The translations under genes and the position numbers were made by a program. From Odontesthes bonariensis (taxonomy: Eukaryota > Chordata > Actinopteri > Atheriniformes > Atherinopsidae): a stretch of DNA of 64,000 nucleotides. The stretch covers positions 21,784,227 through 21,848,226 of the forward strand of contig NC_134515.1 in NCBI RefSeq assembly GCF_027942865.1. The letters are read 5' to 3'. The notes under the pieces are model-generated. The model was not told where the DNA came from and did not search any database. It worked only from the letters and a program-made list of their open reading frames with translations. Positions 1 to 10,845 of the stretch are shown one piece after another; within the stretch, counting starts at the first letter, position 1, and the number at the start of each line of letters is the position of its first letter.

Positions 1-3000
1 TGAGTGAGACATGAAAAGTTGTGTCTCACCAGGTCGGTGGAGATGAGCACCCTGCATTGGTACTGCTTCAGTTTTGACATGGCCTCCAGTCTTTGGTCCT
101 GACTCAGACCACCTGTACAAGTCATAACATACTGCCATTATTTTGTTCTCACTTCAGGCTGCCAGCGGTTACCTTACATACATCTGAATAAACCTCCAAA
201 ACATTTCCATCTCACAGACAAAGAGACGCATGCCCAGCAATCATAAAAAAAAATAAAAAATAAAAAAAAATAAATCAAAAGCAGCAACTAAATGCAGCAA
301 AAGTCTTAATTGCATTGCAGCTCAAGTGAGGCCCGTATCACTACATATTACACGAATGTTACTGTTTTTCACCTTACCTGATATGCAAACAGCAGGTAAT
401 CCTTTGGAGGACAGGATGTCTGCCAGGTGCTGAGCCCTGTTGGAGAAAACAAAATTCCACAGCTAATGAAATCGTTTTTTTTTTCCCTTTTTCTCCCCCT
501 GGAAATAAAGCTAACGACCAGCAGCTGTGGAGGAGAGTAAGCATTAAAAACATGAAAGCTGTTATTACCTTGTGTGTAGATTAGAAAACACTAAGGCCTG
601 GTTGAATGGGATTTTACTGAACAGCTCCAGTAGGTGCTGCACCTTCTCCTCGAGCACCCTGTGCGGCAGCGGATGGGACTGCACCAACTTGTAATACTGC
701 TTCAGACCTGGCAGGGGGAGCCCAAGAGCAACGTTCACAAAACTATTCATTCAAAAAGACCAAACAATGGCTGCATTTCAATGCCTGAGGTCTAAGTCAA
801 CTCAAGGCGTGCGTGCCGTTTTTTTTTTTAACATAACCTCAATGTCTCATGATTAGTTCCTGCTGACTGTCATCTCGCAGCCTTCTGCTGGGAAATATCT
901 GTGCCTATCTGTGTGTCTTATTACGGAAGGTGTCAAGTCAGGTGTCAGGTGGTAGAAACTGATGCTTAAACCATTCAAAAAGGGCCGTTACCTTTCAGGC
1001 CCATTTCTTTCGGATTGAGTCGGACAAAAGTGGGCTCATTCATGTAGTGAGTGAGGTGCAGAGCGAGGGATTCTGGGTAGGTGGCAGACAGCGCAAGCAT
1101 CTGTTTGTTAACCGGCAGAGAGGAGAAGATCCAGCTGAGGAAGAGCGAGGACGTGGGTAAAAAAAAATAAATAAACATGTTGGTGCATATTTAAAAAAAA
1201 AAAAAAAAAAAACCTGCCTGAATAGGCATCTGTTCACACTTCACAATCCTGAAATATTAAATAAGAGTATGATGATAGAAACTGTGCCCCCCCCCGCCCC
1301 TCCTTACTTTATTTGTTCCTGGAAGCTGCCCTCCTCCAGCAGTTTGTCTGCCTCGTCCAGGACAAACAGTCTGATGCTGTCGGTGGACAGCATGCCCAGC
1401 TCGATAAGCTGCTTGATTCGACCTGCGTAGGCAAACAGGAACGTTGATGCCAAACACTCGCAACAGCATGACGATCACATGGGCGGGTTATGTCGTCAAT
1501 ATCCCACCGCCCTCTTACCAGGTGAGCCCACAGCTATGTGGCACTTCTTCAGATGGAGTTTGTCTTGACTCACAGGCCTGCCCCCTATGAAAACATGGCA
1601 CTCCAGGCCCTCCATGGCACAGCCGATGGCCATCACCACTGAGTGGATCTGCACCGCTATCTCGCGCGTCGGAGCCAAAACAAGAACCTGCGGGAGATGT
1701 GAAAGGTATATAGTTGTGAGCAACTTATGCTGTCAACAGCAGATTGAAAATGGGCAGGTGCTGGATAGATCCTGATCGTTTAGACCCCTGCAGCTAATGA
1801 GATTGGAGTGCACCAAAATGGAGCAGGTGCACCTCGCCATTATATAAAACAAATAAATAAATAAAATCTGATCTTTATCATCTATACTTTTGACAGTAAG
1901 AAGCTTAAGCTCATCAGATTAAGACCGCCAAAACCAAAGTGATTACTGATGAGCATCTGTTGGTGACAAAATGGAGCAGAGTGAAAAGAAACTTTTCTTT
2001 TCAAAAGATTTGTAAAGGTTAATAATTTGTTCCAACTAAAGTCCTATAATGGCAGAGATTAGAAGTACTGGGAAAGATAAGTTTCTCAATATTTGACTCC
2101 TAATCTAGAGCTCCACTGGAGGGAATCTGCTCACCTGAGTAGCCGGATTCTCCAGGACCAGAGAGTCGAGGGCGATGGTGCAGAACACGCACGTCTTTCC
2201 TGTGCCAGACTTGGCTTGAACAATCAAATCTGAAATGAGAAATGAACAGTGAGGTCTGCACAGTAAGCTAGACAAAAAAATTAATGAATAAAAAAATACT
2301 GCTGCATATTTTAGGGTAAATGTGTACGTCAGAATTATTCACCACATCATGATGCATAACTGGCACAAGTGTTAATGCAGATAGGTTGTGTTTAAATGTC
2401 AACCGGGTTTTAAACCTCAGTCCTTGTCAAACATTTTCCCCTGAAGAGGAGCAGGGACAACATTTCTGCAAAACTGAAATGCAACAGGAACTAATTCCAA
2501 TAAGTTTAAACAGCGCTGGTGTATCGCTAACTGTAATCCACAGGACAGATGGGTTTTGCAAGTACAGCTCAAACCAATTTGTTTATTCTGACGACTTTTT
2601 ACGTTTGTACTGTTTTTGACTAAATGAACTCCTACAAACAAAAACATTTCATTTTAAAATGGAAACAAACTGGTCTTTTTTTCTTTTTCTTTCTCTTCCT
2701 GTCAGGTCCAACCATACTATGACTCTTGTGGTTTAATCTGGCAGAGAAACTGATTTTCTGATCATAATTCCTTTTACCACCGTGAGCCATCTGGTAACAA
2801 TATTACAAGATTGGGAAAACTCCCTTGACTAAAGAGTTGCAGACAAGAGCAGCTGCTCATTTTGTTTGGGTTTTTTTAATAATAGATCACCCCGCAAACT
2901 TTGCTGTGCCAATTCAACACAAAGGGTGATCAATTACGACTTCCCCGTTCCCAGGTGAGAATATGACTAAATATGAACATCTCTCCTAAAAGAGCACACT

Positions 3001-3514
3001 ATTTCTGCACTCATGGATAGAGCCACAGGGGACGCAGCCTGTGACAAAATGACAGACGAAGAATAACAAAGGTGCATCTGTGCACATCTGCTGACAGGTG
3101 GGCCTGGCTTCCGAAATAGAAGCATCTGTCTTCATTTCCTGTTGAGGCATCACTACAATCACCCGGGGCCAACTTAACTTAAATAATTCTTTGTAGAACT
3201 CTGCGACTGACGTTTGTGAGGGTCACAACCGGTGACTGAGCCGTGCACCATTCTAACTAAAAGGGTCCAAATACACAATCCGTTTCTGATGCTATTGACA
3301 ACCCACAACAGAACCTACCGAGTCCGCAGCGGCCCAGCGGGATCGCTTTGAGTTGAATTGGAGACGGTTTCTGGAAGCCAGCGGCGGACAGTCCGTCCAG
3401 CACGGCCTGCGATAGCAGCAGCGAGCCGAAGTCGATCCCCTCCGACAGAAGCACATCGTCGGTCCGCTTTCGCGTTTGGATGTCGTGTGCCGCTTTCCTC
3501 ACGGAGGTAGCCAT
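1..3514 (-). CDS. ddx20: DDX20/Gemin3 DEAD-box RNA helicase, 5' part (8 exons)
   Basis: This is the N-terminal 333 residues of a DEAD-box ATPase/helicase, a component of the SMN complex that assembles spliceosomal snRNPs (family knowledge). Coding exons in transcript order are 3514-3319, 2229-2135, 1687-1519, 1422-1308, 1134-992, 707-569, 436-378 and 112-30. All have GT-AG ends and matching phases. The start ATG (3512-3514) gives [13 protein letters not shown]. Visible motifs are the Q motif [14 protein letters not shown] (46-59), motif I AKSGTGKT (71-78), PTRE (103-106), SPGR (152-155), DEAD (176-179) and SAT (208-210), followed by the start of RecA domain 2 (CRVLISTDL). SPGR and the stretch [16 protein letters not shown] are typical of DDX20 rather than other DEAD-box proteins. 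The rest of domain 2 and the C-terminal tail lie beyond the left edge. A T-tract (A-run on the plus strand, 3555-3576) lies about 40 bases upstream of the start codon. Confidence 0.95.
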
Positions 3515-3576
3515 GTTTACAGGACTGTTTACCACCGGTGGAGCCACTGATTTAAAAAAAAAAAAAAAAAAAAAAG

Positions 3577-4933
3577 AAAGCTCCTCAGAGAAGCAGCCGA
3601 CCTTTGCCTTTATTGCCCTCTGGTGGCTTGGAGGGGAATACATCTTTCCCAAGGCATCACCAGCACATTAAAAACAGCTGTAGAGATGGTCTACGCAGAT
3701 GGTCAAACTATGGTCTTGCACATAATAGTTTTCTTAATTGACAAAGGTAAAGATTTTTATTTAGCCCAGAACCATCCACGATGCTCCTTTTAAAAAGCTT
3801 TTATTCAATTATTTACATATTAGTAGTTAATCTATAATCCTTTCATGTAATCCTTTTAAAAACCACCTCTGGGATCCCAGGTTGTCAAAAAAGCTTTCCA
3901 TTCTTCCTATTTGGTAATAATCTATTTTATAATCTTGTTAACCTTTTTGGGTCTCCATGTTTCCAATAAGCTATAAATTGATATTTAAATATGTACATAT
4001 TTTAAAACAATATTGCTTCAGGTCTTTGAAATAATTTTTGCTCATTTAATTTATCAAATGTCAAATTTGCCAAATCCCCTTGTCATTGTTGCACCTGGGA
4101 TGGATTAATATTTGTATGTTTGGTCTTTGAAATGAGAATGTTTAATTGTGACTTTTGTGTAATAACTGGGGTTAGTTACAAACAGTCAGAGACACCGACA
4201 CTAGATGAAGCGCAGTGGTTTCTCCAAGTAAAGTGTTGTTAAGCAACATCATCAGGCTCCAACATCTCTTCGGTTATTTGAAGAAAAAAAACATTTTGAA
4301 CTCAGTGAAAGTTAAAAAACAGAGAAAAGTCTTGATAAAGTACCAGATTTTTTTTTTAATTTCTACAATATTTGGTGTTTCTACTTGACTTGCATAGAGG
4401 AAGTCTGTGTCTACAAAAGTGCAAGATGAGACCAAGCAATAATGCTCCTTATATGTCATAAATGCATTTAGCCAAAGATGCTTAAACCTATATTGTTTTC
4501 CAGAATCTCTTCTTTATGACAGCAATCATGGAAAGTGCAGCGTAAGAGGATATTGTTGTTATTGTCTTCACAATCCGGATCTACGGGATTTGGTCTACAA
4601 GATTTAAAATCCAGCTTCTTAAGGTGGACCTATCTCCCTGTCCTCTCTCAAGTTGTTGCAGAGCATCCAACATGCAGCACCAGTAGATCCGAAGTTTTGT
4701 GACTGTTCATATAATTTCCTACAAAATTTTTCAAACTTTTAATATTTTATTTATTCAATTCTCTAACAAATCAGCTCCCTATTGTTTTGACCAGTTTCAG
4801 ACATTTTACAACTGAACAGCTGATGGACCAAGACTTCTTTTTTTCCAGGGAGTATTTTGTGGCTTCAGCAAGAAGTTCTTTCTGGGTTTTGCACACTTCC
4901 TTTCCATCCCTCTGCTGATCTACACACAGCGAA
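3577..4933. other. ddx20-opsin divergent intergenic region
   Basis: About 1.4 kb, AT-rich, between two head-to-head start codons. It should hold both promoters and the 5'UTRs. No coding exon was recognised. Two TAATCC motifs (OTX/CRX-type) occur at about 3835 and 3849. A pyrimidine-rich run ending CCAG at about 4848 could be an acceptor for an upstream non-coding opsin exon. No TATA box is obvious. Confidence 0.5.
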
Positions 4934-7900
4934 ATGGAGTGTGTTGACTATCATGAAAACTCCCCATCTAATTGCTCGGGGCACACAGAACTCCTGTCTC
5001 GGAGGGGTTTCACGATACTGGCCGTTATCATGGGTGTGTTCTCTGTGGCAGGGATCATCCTCAATGTCCTGGTGATCGTGGTGACAGTGAGACACAGGAA
5101 ACTAAGGCAGCCACTCAGCTATGCCCTGGTCAACCTCGCTGTATGTGACCTGGGCTGTGCTGTGTTTGGAGGCCTCCCCACCACACTGAATAGTGCAATG
5201 GGCTACTTCATTCTGGGACGTTTGGGCTGTGTGTTAGGGGGCTTTGCTGTTGCCTTTTTTGGTGAGTCCACATTTTGTGTCAGTGTTTCCCGAGGCTTGG
5301 TGTAACATTTGATTTCAACAGTGGAATTGTTGTTTAATTGTTGTGTTACATCACTTTTTAAATGGCAAAGAGCAGGTTATCAATATTTCCCAGCTGACTG
5401 GCATTTTCCTGGGCCTCTAAATTCATCCTGTTTATGATACTCTCTTCTGATATTTCAGGCAAACATACCGAAACTAACTTTAAGTCAGTACTGATGCAAA
5501 GATGCACAGTTTTAGTTTAGCTTGGTCTCACTGCTTACTTAGATACTGCTGATAATGATGATGATGATGATGATGATGATGGCATTTCAATTAAAAACAA
5601 CTCAGGTAAGCAAAGCCCGTCATCTTTTACTGTTTTTCATGCTACTGAATGGAAATGCATTTATGTTTCTGTGGGACGTTTAAAGCCAGAAGAGAGAAAT
5701 TTAGAGGGAAAAAAAGGATTATGTGGGATATGACAAGGGTCAGATCCTGCTCCACTGCTTTTTAACCTACAAATGCTGCCACTTGACTCTATCATAATCA
5801 ATCATCATGTATCTTGATATACACTGCTGCTACACCGATGTTGGTGATTTTGGCTGCACAGGTGATGCTACACCAGGGGGTCGGCCCACCCCAATGTGGG
5901 TTTCATTGAATGCACTGTTTATAGAGAAAAAAAAAGCGCTGCATACTGTGTATACAGTGCATGTATATAATAAGAAGTGCTGCATGAGTGTCTAAACACT
6001 TTGATGAACTGTGCGTGTGGATACACTGTCATATGACTCGCTTTCATCTGATAATCGCAGTTCTCTTAACATACTAGTAAATTGTATTGATTATATCAAT
6101 CATAGGATGTCAATGTTTTCTTAGAGCTGGAGAGAGAAGACGATTAGATATTTGTAGTTTGTCCAAAAAAAAATCAGAGACAGATAATCTGCCCACACTA
6201 GTTGAAACTGTCTCTGAAATACAATTAGAAATTAAGAAACTTTTGTCAGTTATTTTTTATGTATTCATATTGTTTTCGAATCACATTACCAACATTTACA
6301 GAAGTGTTTTATCATTTACAAGGATATCAAATATTAGAAGATCGATGGCATGAAATGTCTGGAAGTTTGGTTAATTAACCTCCAGCAGCTTTTATCACTG
6401 TAACACTCCACTGCCATGATCATCCCAACAAAAATCTGAATCAAGAAGATTGAACATTCACTTCACTGACTCCCTGTACAATACTAAATCAAATTTCCAT
6501 GTCTTTTAAATAGTCCATTAACTCCCAACTGTTTGGTTTTCCGGTGCATCTATGACTTGTTGCCTGTTTATAAGGTTTTTAAGAGCATCAGCTGTAAGTA
6601 CTGGTACAGACTGGGTGTCTTCAGATCCCGAAACAAACCCTCTGTCAGCCTGATGCTCATTACCTGACATTTCCGCATTCAAAAGCAAACCGTCTTATTT
6701 TACGACAATGGCTCATTTCTGTGTACACGTGTGTGGTAGTACTGTGGCACATGCTTTTCCTATCATTCGACTGTGCTAACACATTTTAAGATTTTGTTAG
6801 ACTTTCCTTAAATCTTTTACTCTTGATGGATAGAGTTGATCTTTTTGGGCTTGAAAAACTTCAGTGAATAAAACCAGTTGGGATGCTCTCACAAATTTGG
6901 CAAAGAGTCGCAAGTCTAAAAAACCTTGTAAAGAGTCACAAGTGTTAAAACAAACTATTAAGTATCTATTAATCTATAAAGTATCTATTTGCTCCTTCAA
7001 ATGTAGTAACACAGTGGCATGAAAAGTAAACACAAGCATGTCACATGGTTTTTCCAATAAGCCATCAAGCAGTTTGTATATCTAAGTCATATCATATTCT
7101 TAACTCCTTCTTTCTTTTTTCCCAGGTATAGCGGGTCTCTGCACAATAGCAGTCATTTCTGTTGAACGCTGCATAGTGGTGTGTTATCCCATGGGTGCCG
7201 TCCTGTTCCAAACCAGGTAAAATATAGTGAGCCACAGATTTCCCCCACACATTGAAAACAAATCAGAAAATGATCATTCCTTCTTCTGCATGTGAGACAC
7301 TGTCCTTGTTGTCCTCAGGCATGCAGTTGCAGGAGTGGTTCTGTCCTGGGTGTGGTCGTTCGTGTGGAACACCCCACCTCTGTTTGGTTGGGGAAGTTAT
7401 GATTTAGAAGGGGTCAGAATTTCCTGTGCTCCTAACTGGCACAGCCGTGTTGCTGGGAACATGTCCTACATAATCATTTACTTTTCCCTTTGCTTTGCTG
7501 TGCCCTTCTCCACCATCATGGTGTCCTACTCACGACTTTTATGGACCCTTCGCCAGGTGAGCAATACAGAGATTGGACGTACACTTTTAGTGGTTGCATT
7601 GATGTCATGATAAAGTCTTCAAGGTGGTGTCTCAGGTTACCAAGGTGCAGGTATCGGAGGCTGGAAGTACTTGCCGTGTGGAGATGCAGGTTGTACGCAT
7701 GGTAGTGGTGATGGTGTTGGCCTTTCTGGTCTGTTGGCTGCCTTATGCTGCAATGTCACTTGCGGTCATCATGGACTCCAGTCTTAACGTGGACCCCGTC
7801 CTCGCTACCATACCTGTTTATTTTGCCAAAAGCAGCACCGCCTACAATCCCATCATATATATTTTCATGAACAGACAGGTAATCCTTTATCACGGGCATA

Positions 7901-8103
7901 ATATACAGACACACAGGCACAAATTTACTGTAAGTTACATACAGTAACTAACCATAATCGTGTGCTTGTGTTTCTAGTTTCGAAGCTATGCTGTTCCCAT
8001 GCTTCTGTGTGGGTGGAACCCTTGTCCCTCAGACCCACAAATATCCGAGGGGGAGACCACTGTAGCTTCAATTAACAAGAGCAAAAAAAGTCTCACTGAA
8101 TGA
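4934..8103 (+). CDS. parietopsin: Parietopsin-like non-visual opsin (5 exons, 341 aa)
   Basis: This is a seven-transmembrane, retinal-binding G-protein-coupled receptor. Exons are 4934-5261, 7126-7216, 7319-7556, 7636-7878 and 7978-8103, giving 1026 nt including TGA. Diagnostic residues: N-glycosylation site NCS (13-15), disulfide cysteines C99 and C176, ERC at the end of TM3 (123-125), Glu170 (rhodopsin position 181), the Schiff-base lysine K284 in YFAKSS, and NPIIY (290-294). The C-tail has Cys residues (LLCGWNPC) suitable for palmitoylation. Stretches such as WNTPPLFGWGSY and ATIPVYFAKSST match parietopsin best, with parapinopsin the closest alternative. The family is expressed in parietal-eye or pineal photoreceptors, and parietopsin is reported to use Glu181 as counterion. 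The residue at rhodopsin position 113 is Gly (G102), so the classical counterion is absent. A poly(A) signal follows at 8115. The subfamily assignment is from recognised sequence, not a tree. Confidence 0.88.
5262..7125 (+). other. Opsin intron 1
   Basis: An intron of 1.86 kb with donor GTGAGT and acceptor TTTTTTCCCAG. It contains an ATG trinucleotide repeat near 5555-5581. No other feature was recognised. Confidence 0.7.
5555..5581. repeat. (ATG)n microsatellite
   Basis: About nine tandem ATG units in opsin intron 1. Confidence 0.9.
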
Positions 8104-8114
8104 ATCGTTAAAAG

Positions 8115-8120
8115 AATAAA
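8115..8120 (+). terminator. Poly(A) signal of the opsin gene
   Basis: AATAAA lies 12 bases after the opsin stop codon and would give a very short 3'UTR. Confidence 0.6.
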
Positions 8121-8659
8121 AGTGTGTCTTTGGTCTAATTCTTCAGGCAGCTCAAACTAATTTCATCCACATTCCAACATTAGACAACGTCTGCAATGAA
8201 CGGCGGGAACAGATTATTTTCACAACACAAAACAAAATGTCCATCTGACACTGACATGGATGTCAGAAATGAAGCAACAAAGCCATTTGTAAAACCGTCC
8301 ATGTGAATCAGTGTGGATGGCAGGATGCAGTTTTCCCAACAGAACAGTTTCTTGAAACATAAGCAGTGTTTATTAGTGCTTTTAATGTTGTAGCTGATTG
8401 CTGTATGTTTGTATGCATGTGTTCACGCTGTCTAACTTTTCTTTTACTCCAACACGAACACCACCCTCTGTCTGGCTCACTTCCAGTGATATTTTTGATG
8501 GCTTGCGGCCGTATAACTTCTTATTTTCAGGATTATGGGAGTGAAACTGGCAGGTTGCTAAAACGCTTCTAAATTTTATAGATGAGAAAAACAGGGGTAT
8601 AGATAAGGAAAAAGATGACACACAGTTTGTTTATGGATATCATAGTGCTACATGAAATG

Positions 8660-8725
8660 TAAGACAAAAACAGAATGCAGAGTTCTGCAAATTGTTTAAA
8701 TTTTACAAAACAACATATTGTAAAA
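8660..8725. repeat. Possible relic of a dispersed fish element
   Basis: An A-rich stretch reading aaaaacagaatgcagag, then ttctgcaaattgtttaaat. It resembles the inner part of a short non-coding element I remember as widespread in fish. A better copy is at about 24580-24670. The match is from memory, not from a search. Confidence 0.3.
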
Positions 8726-8939
8726 AAGGTTTTGCGTAAAATTTATGATCAATTTGAATACGATGACGGTGACAAATTGCCTAAAAGGGGCAAGAAATGT
8801 TTTACCACCGTGTTTCACCACATTTTATAGAGCCACGCTGTTAGAATACTCAGTACAGTGCAGACATAAGCAGGACCTTCCCTGAAAAATACTTGTCTAG
8901 AAAAAAAGGTGCATTGCTCGAGAGCCTGTATGTAGAGTT

Positions 8940-9145
8940 CAGCAGCAGTGTGTTAAAAAACATTTTTAATGTCACATGTACTTGTGCACCTCTATATCAT
9001 GAGTACCACTAGAGCACAGTTTTCCATCAAATATAAAGGTGTAACTTTATGGAACAAGTATATTCACCTGACAAACAGCTCTCCCTCCCTACCCATTTAT
9101 AAAAGGAAATTAAAAGATCACCTGTACTTTATGGGATTGTCTTAA
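8940..9145 (+). mobile_element. 3' end of a decayed non-LTR retrotransposon (LINE)
   Basis: One frame around 9005-9145 reads RAQFSIKYKGVTLWNK, later PIYKRKLKDHLYFMG and a stop. Ending in G-V-x-L-WN, a run of S/P/L residues and then Y/F-KRKLK-x-HL is typical of the C-terminus of reverse-transcriptase ORFs in several LINE clades. The upstream coding part is missing or too decayed to follow, as expected for a 5'-truncated insertion. Family not assigned. Confidence 0.55.
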
Positions 9146-10830
9146 TACTTTTCCTTCTCTTTTTTGTTTATAGTTGCCATTGCAATTTAGTCTTTTGATT
9201 TATTGTAATTTATTTCTTGATTCATTGCTTGATTATTGATTTTTGTGATGTCGTTTTTATTCTTTATAGTTTTTTTTCTCTCTCTCATTAATCCATTTGT
9301 TTGTTTATTTGTTTTATCCTGATAAGATACATTTAATTTTGTTTATTTATCCTAATGGTGAGGTTCTCGATAAGCCATCCCAGGGTTTCTAACCTCTCCA
9401 GCACTGATTCATTGCAGCTTATCATTTATTATCTATTGTATATATATATTATTCTATTTCTTTCTTTTATGTGATATACTCTTGTTTGTAATGTTTTATT
9501 AAAGTGCAAACAAACAATAAACAAATGATGGATGCTGGCTTTTGAACTGTGTGCTTATAACACGCCTGGAGTATGTAGCATTTTGATTTGTTTGATTTAT
9601 CATACCACAGATCGGTTTTAAATTCACACTACACTTTACCTCAGTCCATCTTCAAGGAACTCTGGCCTTATACAGGTGTTAGTTTTGATCTATTTATGAG
9701 GTTGTTTATCTTTTTTTTTTTTTTTTGCATGGTAGAGAATTAGCCTTCATTTATGGCGCAGTGATCTTTGTGTTGACTGTCTTTATCCATGATTTTACTG
9801 AAATGGAACTCCTTAGCTATTAGAGAACTAGATACATGCAACTTATGAAGAGCTCATCTAAAGAAATGGTTAATTAGTACACAGCTTTGTCAACAATAAG
9901 ACTCAGCTGCAAATGACTGTTTTCGTTCTTTCAGTGTGGACCTTTTTTTTGCTGTCATGTCAAAATCAAAATTTTTCTTCTGTCATTTTTGTATCTTTTA
10001 TATTGTGCAAGCCTTTTGTGTCTGTTTCTTCATGCTCGTTCATTTGCCTAAAAATGCAGCAGTATCATTATTTCTCACTATTATCCCTTTTGTATAATAT
10101 CAGTTATCTAGTTTGAGGTTGTCTTGAATTGTATTTCTTTATATTCCTATTATACTCTTCTATTCTGTTCTCCAATAATATAACAATTTCAATCATATCG
10201 TTTCAGTTTTAGAAATCGTCTTTTTTTTGTAACTTTTTATTGTTACTACAATACGATGAAAATTGAAAAAAAAGATGCTGACTTGGCTCAAAGAGTCCGC
10301 GGGAAACTTCGAGTTGGAGATAGATACAGATATACACAGGCTGAGTGGTTTTATTGGGTTACATCAGATGTTGAAAATGTACTTCATAAAGTAGCCACTC
10401 AGTTTATTAATCTTCAGACCGAATAGATTTCAGGAAAACAAGTCAAGAAATGTAAACAATGTTCTACAACAACAAACAACAGTGAATTCATCATAGTAAT
10501 TAATCATCAGGATTTTATAACAAGCAGAAAGCGTCGGGTGGTCACAACCCCTCTGGTCCGTCCTCAAACTTGGCATGTACACCCCCTCCAACACAAGCAG
10601 ATGATGTCACATTTAGATAAGTGTTATGGCTTTCATTGATCAGGAGAGAAAAATCTAAATAATCTGTGCTTTATATTCTTCTGAATCATGATGGATAACT
10701 CCAGTACTTTTCATTCCAGCGTGTTAAACAGGTAAAGGATGCATCAGTCATCCCTGTTTTCGAGTCTCACAGTTTGCGCGCTCATTCATGCCCAACTTTG
10801 TAAATAAACATGGATTCAGTCATCCTATTT
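9146..10830. other. AT-rich intergenic sequence
   Basis: Lies between the LINE tail and the predicted end of the kinase 3'UTR. It is T-rich on the plus strand and has no coding exon I can support. Its first few hundred bases may be the LINE 3'UTR. Confidence 0.4.
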
Positions 10831-10839
10831 CCATGGCTT

Positions 10840-10845
10840 TTTATT
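10840..10845 (-). terminator. Candidate poly(A) signal of the kinase gene
   Basis: TTTATT on the plus strand (AATAAA on the minus strand), about 2.4 kb after the kinase stop codon. Several other AATAAA-like sites occur nearby, so the end of the transcript is uncertain. Confidence 0.4.
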
